Shown: piece by piece, positions 58,733-64,000 of the stretch | How positions within the stretch are numbered: the first letter of the stretch is position 1 | Layout: the number at the start of each line of letters is the position of its first letter | NCBI RefSeq assembly: GCF_027594785.1 | Contig: NZ_CP075584.1 | Coordinates: 310,001-374,000, forward strand | Direction: 5' to 3' | From: Cryobacterium breve | GTDB taxonomy: Bacteria > Actinomycetota > Actinomycetes > Actinomycetales > Microbacteriaceae | Length of the DNA: 64,000 nt | Translations under genes and position numbers: made by a program | The notes under the pieces: generated by a model | What the model was told of the DNA's origin: nothing | Database searches by the model: none | What the model saw: only the letters and a program-made list of their open reading frames with translations

Positions 58733-59472
58733 GTGAAGGCATCCCCCATCGAGCAGAAGGAGCTTCTCCGGCTCCAGGCCCTCGACATCAGGCTCCAGCA
58801 GGTCGATCACCAGACCAGGGCGCTCGCCCAGCACGCCGAACTCATCGCACTCGCCGCGACCGCGGACAAGACCCGGATGAGCCTCACGACCCTCCACGGT
58901 GAGGTCGAGGACGTGCGCCTCGAACTGAACCGGATCGAATCCGACGTTGAGGTCGTCGAGAAGCGCATCAAGCGCGACGACGAACGCCTGCAGGCCACGA
59001 GCTCGGTCAAGGACGTCCAGGCCCTTGACACCGAACTCGCCGCTCTCCGCAAGCGGCTGCTGGCGCTCGAGGAGATCGAGATCGCCGTGATGGAACGCCT
59101 CGAGGAACGGGAAGCGGCCGTCGCGGTCGTCGAAGCCGAACGCGACGCTCTCGCCGCCCGCGTCGAGGAGACCGAGATCTCGCGTGACGCCGACCTCGCC
59201 ACCCTGCACCGCCAGGCTCGAGGAGGCTCCGCCGCGACCGGGCCGTGATCGCCGGCACGATCGCGCCGGATCTGGCGAGCCTCTACGAGAAGCTCTTCGT
59301 CAGCGGCCACGGCAACGCCGCCGCACTGTTGCGCCAGCGCACCTGCAGCGGCTGCACCATCACCCTCACCGGAAGCGACCTCGAGTCCGTGCGGTCGTCG
59401 GCGGCGGATGAGGTGCTGTTCTGCCCGGATTGCGGCGCGATCCTGGTGCGCACGGAGGAGTCCGGAATCTGA
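58733..59472 (+). CDS. Coiled-coil protein with C4 zinc ribbon (two frameshifts)
   Basis: GTG 58733. The first 170 residues are a long coiled coil (LQQVDHQTRALAQHAELIAL, ELNRIESDVEVVEKRIKRDDE). The frame is broken twice, at 59213-59219 (CAGGCTC) and 59223-59229 (GAGGCTC); removing one base from each gives LHRQLEELRRDRAVIAGTIAPDLASLYEKL and the C4 ribbon TCSGCTITLTG ... VLFCPDCGAILVR. Repaired length is 245. This family pairs with Nif3 and often precedes rnpB in actinobacteria. Confidence 0.85.
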
Positions 59473-59491
59473 TCCTGTAGTCTGGGATGAA

Positions 59492-59864
59492 GAATGGGTC
59501 GGCAAGACGGCCGCGTCAGCCGGTTCCCTTCGGGGGATCGGGTGCCGAGGAACGTCCGGGCTCCACAGAGCAGGGCGGTGGGTAACACCCACCCGGGGTA
59601 ACCCGCGAGACAGTGCCACAGAAAGTAGACCGCCACCGTTTTTCGGTGGTAAGGGTGAAACGGTGGTGTAAGAGACCACCAGAGGCCAGGGTGACCTGGT
59701 CGGCTCGGTAAACCTCGTCCGGAGCAAGGTCACACAGGAAACGTTAAGGCGGCTCGCCGAGTTTCCGGGTAGACCGCTAGAGGGCTGCGGCAACGTAGTC
59801 CCGAGATAGATGGCCGTCCCCGGTGAAAACCGGGACAGAACCCGGCGTACCAGCCGGCCCATTC
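59492..59864 (+). ncRNA. rnpB: RNase P RNA, bacterial type A
   Basis: Conserved core elements of bacterial RNase P RNA are visible: GAGGAACGTCCGGGCTCC at 59547-59564, CCACAGAAA near 59616, AGAGACCACC, and the 3' conserved ACAGAACCCGGCGTACCAGC from 59835. GAATGGG (59492-59498) pairs with CCCATTC (59858-59864) to close the terminal stem. Length about 373 is normal. Processes the 5' ends of tRNA precursors. A short T-run follows the 3' end. Confidence 0.96.
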
Positions 59865-59938
59865 CCCCTTTTCCACCGATGGGGCCGCCCTCCCGAGTGC
59901 AGCGCCGCGCACCTTCTCCGGGCGATCCCGGTTCGGGT

Positions 59939-60703
59939 CTAGTTCAGGTCCTGCACCGTGAGGGCTGCCGCACCGAGGATGCCGGCGTTGTTCTTGTGCG
60001 CGGCCGGGACGATCGGCGTGTGCAGGGAGAGCAGCGGCAGGAAGTCGTCGTGGTGCTTGGAGACGCCGCCGCCGACGACGAACAGGTCGGGGGAGAAGAG
60101 CGCCTCAAGGGTCGAGTAGTACTTCTGCAGCCGCGTGGCCCAGGCCGACCAGGAGAGGTTCTCCCGTTCCCGTGCCGAGTAGGAGGCGCGGGTCTCGTAG
60201 TCGACGCCGTCGATCTGCAGGTGACCGAGTTCGGTGTTGGGCACGAGGACCCCGTCGTTCAGGAGTGCCGTGCCGATGCCGGTGCCGAGCGTGGTCAGGA
60301 TCACCACGCCATCCACCCCCTGTGCTGCGCCGAATTGGGATTCGGCGTACCCCGCTGCGTCCGCGTCGTTCACGAACGTGACGGGCGTGCCGAGGCTTCT
60401 CGCGAACAGGGCGGAGGCCTCGAGGCCGATCCACTTCTTGGACACGTTGGCGGCGGACATCGTGCGGCCGTGCCTGACGACGGCGGGGAAACAGATTCCG
60501 ACGGGGACATCCGTCACTCCCGCCGCGGCACCGACCCTTTCGAGGATGACGCGGGTCGTTTCGACGATGTCGGCTGGACGGCCGCCCTTGGGTGTGGGGA
60601 GCTTGACCCGGTCGGTCAGCAGGGCGCCCGTCGCAAGATCGACGAGGGCCCCCTTGATTCCGGTCCCGCCGATGTCGATGCCGATGGCCGTCTGAGAATT
60701 CAT
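59939..60703 (-). CDS. ppgK: Polyphosphate glucokinase
   Basis: 254 residues of the ROK-like family. Phosphate-binding loop IGIDIGGTGIKGALVDL; catalytic-region FVNDADAAGYAE; TTLGTGIGTALLNDG; VGGGVSKHHDDFLPLL. The ELGHLQIDGVDYETRASYSAR segment and total length match actinobacterial PPGK, which phosphorylates glucose using polyphosphate or ATP. The next gene upstream is map, whose stop lies 17 bases before this start. Confidence 0.93.
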   Translation of the reverse strand: MNSQTAIGIDIGGTGIKGALVDLATGALLTDRVKLPTPKGGRPADIVETTRVILERVGAAAGVTDVPVGICFPAVVRHGRTMSAANVSKKWIGLEASALFARSLGTPVTFVNDADAAGYAESQFGAAQGVDGVVILTTLGTGIGTALLNDGVLVPNTELGHLQIDGVDYETRASYSARERENLSWSAWATRLQKYYSTLEALFSPDLFVVGGGVSKHHDDFLPLLSLHTPIVPAAHKNNAGILGAAALTVQDLN

Positions 60704-60720
60704 AGTAGAAAACCTATCGT

Positions 60721-61589
60721 CTAGGGAAGGGTCAAGACCTCTGCGCCGCGTTCGGTCACGACCAGGGTGTGCTCGAACTGGGCCGTGATGCTCTTATCCC
60801 TGGTCGTCACGGTCCAGTCATCCGCCCACAGGTCCCAGTCCGTGCCGCCGAGGGTGAGCATCGGTTCGATCGTGAAGACCATGCCGACCTCCATCACGGT
60901 GTCGTACTGCGGGGCAGAGTCGTAGTGGGGGACGATCAGGCCGGAGTGGAACGCCTCGCCGACGCCGTGGCCGGTGAAGTCCCGCACAACGCCGTAGCCG
61001 AACCGCTTCGCATACGACTCGATGGTCCGGCCGATCACGTTGACCTGGCGGCCGGGGGCGACGGCCTTGATGCCGCGGGCGAGCGCCTCCCTCGTGCGGT
61101 CGACGAGGAGCGTGACCGCCTCGCTCGCCTCGCCGACGATGAACGTGACGTTCGTGTCTCCATGGACGCCGTTCTTGGAAGGCGGTGATGTCGATGTTGA
61201 CGATGTCGCCGTTTTCGAGGACCGTCGTGTCGGGGATGCCGTGGCAGATGACCTCGTTCACCGAGCCTGCACAGCGACTTCGGGTAGCCCCGGTAGCCGA
61301 GCGTGGACGGGTATGCGTCGTGCTCGATCAGGAACTCGTGGCCGATGCGGTCGAGCTCTTCGGTGGTCACGCCGGGGCGGATTCCTCTGCCGACCGCCTC
61401 GATCGCCTCAGCGGCGATCCGGCCGGCCTCACGGATCAGTTCGATCTTCGCGGCGGGGTACACGTCGGAGCCGGTGAACGGCCTGGGAGCCGGGTGGCCG
61501 ACGTACTCCGGACGGGGGATCCTGGTGGGGACGGGACGGGTGGGGGAGACCGGGCCTGGCAACAGGTGACCGGCGGAATCCTTAGGCAT
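60721..61589 (-). CDS. map: Methionine aminopeptidase (two frameshifts)
   Basis: ATG 61589: [21 protein letters not shown], an N-terminal extension typical of actinobacterial type Ic Map, then [25 protein letters not shown]. Breaks at 61263-61269 (GAGCCTG) and near 61174-61182 (an extra base in TTGGAA). Repairing both gives [32 protein letters not shown] with two Asp ligands, [10 protein letters not shown] with His, TIEPML with Glu and QFEHT with Glu: all five metal ligands. Repaired length is 288. Removes N-terminal methionine. Confidence 0.93.
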
Positions 61590-61601
61590 AGGATCTAGCT
61601 T

Positions 61602-61790
61602 ATGGCCGAAGATACTGAGCACCAGTTCTGGTACAACCTGCGCACGGGCGCCGTCGAAGAGGGAATGGTCTCTCTCGCCGTCGATCGTGTCGGGCCGTTC
61701 GCAACCCGCGACGAGGCCGCCCATGCCCTCGAGAAGCTCCGCGCGAACAGCGCCAAGTGGGCGGCGGAGGACGCTGCGGAGGACCGCTGA
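61602..61790 (+). CDS. Small SPOR-like protein, 62 aa
   Basis: MAEDTEHQFWYNLRTGAVEEG and VGPFATRDEAAHALEKLRANS match a small actinobacterial protein often called SPOR-domain-like. The start lies only 12 bases from the divergent map start, leaving almost no promoter space. GGAT lies about eight bases upstream as a weak ribosome-binding site. It ends three bases before the convergent panB stop. Function unknown. Confidence 0.8.
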   Translation: MAEDTEHQFWYNLRTGAVEEGMVSLAVDRVGPFATRDEAAHALEKLRANSAKWAAEDAAEDR

Positions 61791-61793
61791 CCG

Positions 61794-62666
61794 CTATTCG
61801 TAGCTGTGCTCGGGACCGGGGTACACGCCGGTCTCGACGTCCGACTTGAACTGGTGCACCGCATCCGTGAGGACGCTGCGCACGTTGGCATACTGCCGCA
61901 CGAAACGCGGCACCCGGCCCTCGGTCATGCCGGCGAAGTCCGTCCAGACCAGGAGCTGGCCGTCGACGTCGGGCCCGGCCCCCACGCCGATCGTGGGAAT
62001 CTCGAGCTTGCTGGTCACCTCTGCCGCAACGGTGGCCGGCACCATCTCCAGGACGACCGCGAACGCGCCGGCGTCCTGGACAGCGAGGGCGTCTTCGAGG
62101 AGTTGCTCTGCGGCGTCGCCGCGACCCTGGATGATGTGGCCGCCGAGGCCGTGCTCGCTCTGCGGCGTGAAGCCGATGTGGGCCATCACGGGGATTCCGC
62201 TCGTGACGATGCGCTTGATCTGCTTGTGGCTGCGCACTCCTCCCTCGAGCTTGACCGCGTGCGCCTGCGCTTCCTTCATGAACCGCACCGCCGTGTGAAG
62301 CGCCTCGGTCTGCCCGGTCTCGTATGAGCCGAAGGGCATGTCGGCGACGACAAGGGCGCGGGTGACGGCCCGCGCGACCGCGCGGGTGAGCGGGATCAGT
62401 TCGTCGACGGTGACGGGGAGCGTCGTCTCGTAGCCGAAGACGTTGTTGCCTGCCGAGTCGCCGACCAGGAGGAAATCAATCCCTGCCTGGTCGAAGATCT
62501 GGGCCGTGAGCATGTCGTAGCTGGTCAGGCCGGTAATCGGGATGCCATGTTGCTTCGCGTTCGAGAAGTGGCGGGTGCGCACCCGCTTGGGTCCTGCCGG
62601 AGCGGGAACGAAGGGATTCAGATCATTGACGGAACGGGGAGCGTCTGACGCGGTCGACTCTGGCAT
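61794..62666 (-). CDS. panB: 3-methyl-2-oxobutanoate hydroxymethyltransferase
   Basis: 290 residues. TSYDMLTAQIFDQAGIDFLLVGDSAGN, VVADMPFGSYE, HIGFTPQSEH and FRKAN-like VLEMVPATVA, with VKLEGG, are the PanB pattern. First step of pantothenate synthesis, using 5,10-methylene-THF to hydroxymethylate alpha-ketoisovalerate. It has an N-terminal extension (about 30 residues) with Arg/Pro. Divergent from glnA2. Confidence 0.95.
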   Translation of the reverse strand: MPESTASDAPRSVNDLNPFVPAPAGPKRVRTRHFSNAKQHGIPITGLTSYDMLTAQIFDQAGIDFLLVGDSAGNNVFGYETTLPVTVDELIPLTRAVARAVTRALVVADMPFGSYETGQTEALHTAVRFMKEAQAHAVKLEGGVRSHKQIKRIVTSGIPVMAHIGFTPQSEHGLGGHIIQGRGDAAEQLLEDALAVQDAGAFAVVLEMVPATVAAEVTSKLEIPTIGVGAGPDVDGQLLVWTDFAGMTEGRVPRFVRQYANVRSVLTDAVHQFKSDVETGVYPGPEHSYE

Positions 62667-62766
62667 GCCTCCAGTGTAGCCAGCGACCGATTCCGCTCAC
62701 GGGGGCCCTTTTCGCACGCGAGGTCACGACAGCCAGTAACCTAGTGATCAACAAGAAAGGGCGTGG

Positions 62767-64000
62767 ATGGACAAGCAGCGCGACTTCGTTCTTCGTACCA
62801 TCGAGGAACGGGGCATCAAGTTCATTCGTCTCTGGTTCACGGACGTCGTCGGCACGTTGAAATCGGTTGCGATCGCACCGGCCGAGGTCGAGGGCGCATT
62901 CGCGGAAGGTCTCGGTTTTGACGGCTCGGCCATCGAGGGCCTGACCCGGTCCTTCGAAGCGGATGTCCTCGCGCATCCGGATCCCACAACGTTCCAGATC
63001 CTGCCGTGGCGGGGCGAAGTCGACCCGACCGCGCGCATGTTCTGCGATATCACAACCCCGGACGGGCAGCCTGCGGTTGCCGACCCGCGCAACGTGCTCA
63101 AGCGCACGCTCGCCAAAGCGGCGGATCGCGGCTTCACGTTCTACACGCATCCGGAGATCGAGTTCTACCTGCTGAAATCGTCGAAGTACGGCAAGGACGG
63201 GCCCGTTCCCGTCGACTCCGCCGGTTACTTCGACAACGTCCCCGGCGGGACCGCGCACGACTTCCGGCGCCGCTCCGTGCGGATGCTCGAAGAACTCGGC
63301 ATCTCCGTGGAGTTCAGCCACCACGAAGCCGGCCCCGGCCAGAACGAGATCGACCTCCGCTACGCGGACGCTCTGTCGACGGCCGACAACATCATGACCT
63401 TCCGCACGGTCATCAAGGAGGTCGCCATCGAGCAGGGCGTCTACGCGACGTTCATGCCGAAGCCGATGTCCGACCAGCCAGGCTCTGGCATGCACACCCA
63501 CCTCTCCCTGTTCGAGGGCGAGACGAACGCCTTCTACGAGGCGGGCGCGCAGTACCAGCTGTCCCGCACGGGGCGCCAGTTCATCGCGGGCCTGCTCAAG
63601 CACGCGCCGGAGATCACCGCGGTCACGAACCAGTTCGTGAACTCGTACAAGCGGCTCTGGGGTGGCGACGAGGCCCCGAGCTTCGTGTGCTGGGGCCACA
63701 ACAACCGGTCCGCGCTCATCCGCGTTCCGCTGTACAAGCCGAACAAGGGCAACAGTTCCCGCATCGAATACCGGGCGATCGATTCCGCGGCGAACCCGTA
63801 TCTCGCATACTCGCTCATGCTCGCTGCCGGACTCAAGGGCATCGAAGAGGGCTACGAACTGCCGCCGGAAGCGGAGGACAACGTCTGGGGTCTCAGCGAC
63901 ACCGAACGTCGCGCCCTCGGCTACCGCCAGTTGCCGGCAAGCCTGGACCACGCCATCCAGTTCATGGAGGAATCCGAACTCGTCGCCGAGACCCTGGGCG
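62767..64000 (+). CDS. glnA2: Glutamine synthetase, GlnA2-like (3' partial)
   Basis: ATG 62767; open to the end of the window, 411 residues seen. DKQRDFVLRTIEERGIKFIRLWFTDV opens the protein; EGLGFDGSAIEG, the ATP-site element GAGPGQNEID-like EAGPGQNEIDLRYAD, and NQFVNSYKRLWGG follow. It resembles M. tuberculosis GlnA2 more than GlnA1. NNRSALIRVPLYKP is present in the C-terminal half. C-terminal part lies beyond the window. Makes glutamine or a related gamma-glutamyl product. Divergent from panB. Confidence 0.9.
   Translation, partial: MDKQRDFVLRTIEERGIKFIRLWFTDVVGTLKSVAIAPAEVEGAFAEGLGFDGSAIEGLTRSFEADVLAHPDPTTFQILPWRGEVDPTARMFCDITTPDGQPAVADPRNVLKRTLAKAADRGFTFYTHPEIEFYLLKSSKYGKDGPVPVDSAGYFDNVPGGTAHDFRRRSVRMLEELGISVEFSHHEAGPGQNEIDLRYADALSTADNIMTFRTVIKEVAIEQGVYATFMPKPMSDQPGSGMHTHLSLFEGETNAFYEAGAQYQLSRTGRQFIAGLLKHAPEITAVTNQFVNSYKRLWGGDEAPSFVCWGHNNRSALIRVPLYKPNKGNSSRIEYRAIDSAANPYLAYSLMLAAGLKGIEEGYELPPEAEDNVWGLSDTERRALGYRQLPASLDHAIQFMEESELVAETLG

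Overview
The window is one contiguous stretch of a high-GC actinobacterial chromosome. Gene content and order point to the Micrococcales, most likely Microbacteriaceae; genus is not decidable from sequence alone. Supporting signs are the fatty-acid block fasR-fabD-fabH-acpP-fabF beside aceE, the glnA2/panB/map/ppgK neighbourhood, GAF-ANTAR regulators, frequent GTG starts, a DUF222-HNH protein and DUF3145. No insertion sequence, prophage or CRISPR array was seen.

Layout. 1-15 kb: accessory and stress genes (ArsP/YraQ-type permease, GNAT-monooxygenase protein, septum-formation lipoprotein, PEP-mutase family enzyme, flavin reductase, a CGNR regulator divergent from a flavin-binding/AlkA/NTF2 gene set, DUF998 membrane protein, LysE exporter with LysG-type regulator, PadR regulator, glutamate decarboxylase). 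15-18.4 kb: a lipoprotein and an APC-type permease. 18.4-27.6 kb, minus strand: a complete aerobic CO dehydrogenase cluster coxM-S-L, an XdhC-YHS fusion, coxD, coxE, coxG and a second XdhC; CoxL carries the form I AYxCSFR motif. 27.9-29.2 kb: secreted ScyD-like protein. 29.4-37.5 kb, minus strand: kdp potassium system (a 31-aa ORF, kdpF, A, B, C, D, E). 37.8-43.1 kb: 3'-5' exonuclease/family A DNA polymerase, DUF1684 protein, a 16-bp tandem repeat array, HNH protein, PadR regulator with a palindromic site. 43.3-51.6 kb: DUF3145, type II fatty acid synthesis genes, FasR-type regulator, pyruvate dehydrogenase E1. 51.8-64 kb: peroxiredoxin, tRNA-Val(UAC), two GAF-ANTAR proteins, Usp, DUF427, NCS1-like transporter, Nif3, zinc-ribbon coiled-coil protein, RNase P RNA, ppgK, map, panB and a partial glnA2.

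Co-operation. The cox genes would give CO-derived electrons, with CoxD/E/G and XdhC proteins maturing and placing the Mo enzyme. Kdp handles potassium limitation under KdpDE. FasR probably controls the fab operon that uses acetyl-CoA supplied through AceE.

Most important caveat. About 20 apparent frameshifts break otherwise intact genes, including housekeeping ones (aceE, fabD, fabF, map, kdpB). They fall into two main patterns: an extra base at GAGCTG/CAGCTC, giving GAGCCTG/CAGGCTC, and loss of one base in G/C runs of five or six. Undoing them restores family-typical reading frames and lengths, so I annotate these genes as single CDSs and regard most breaks as probable sequencing or assembly errors rather than true gene decay.
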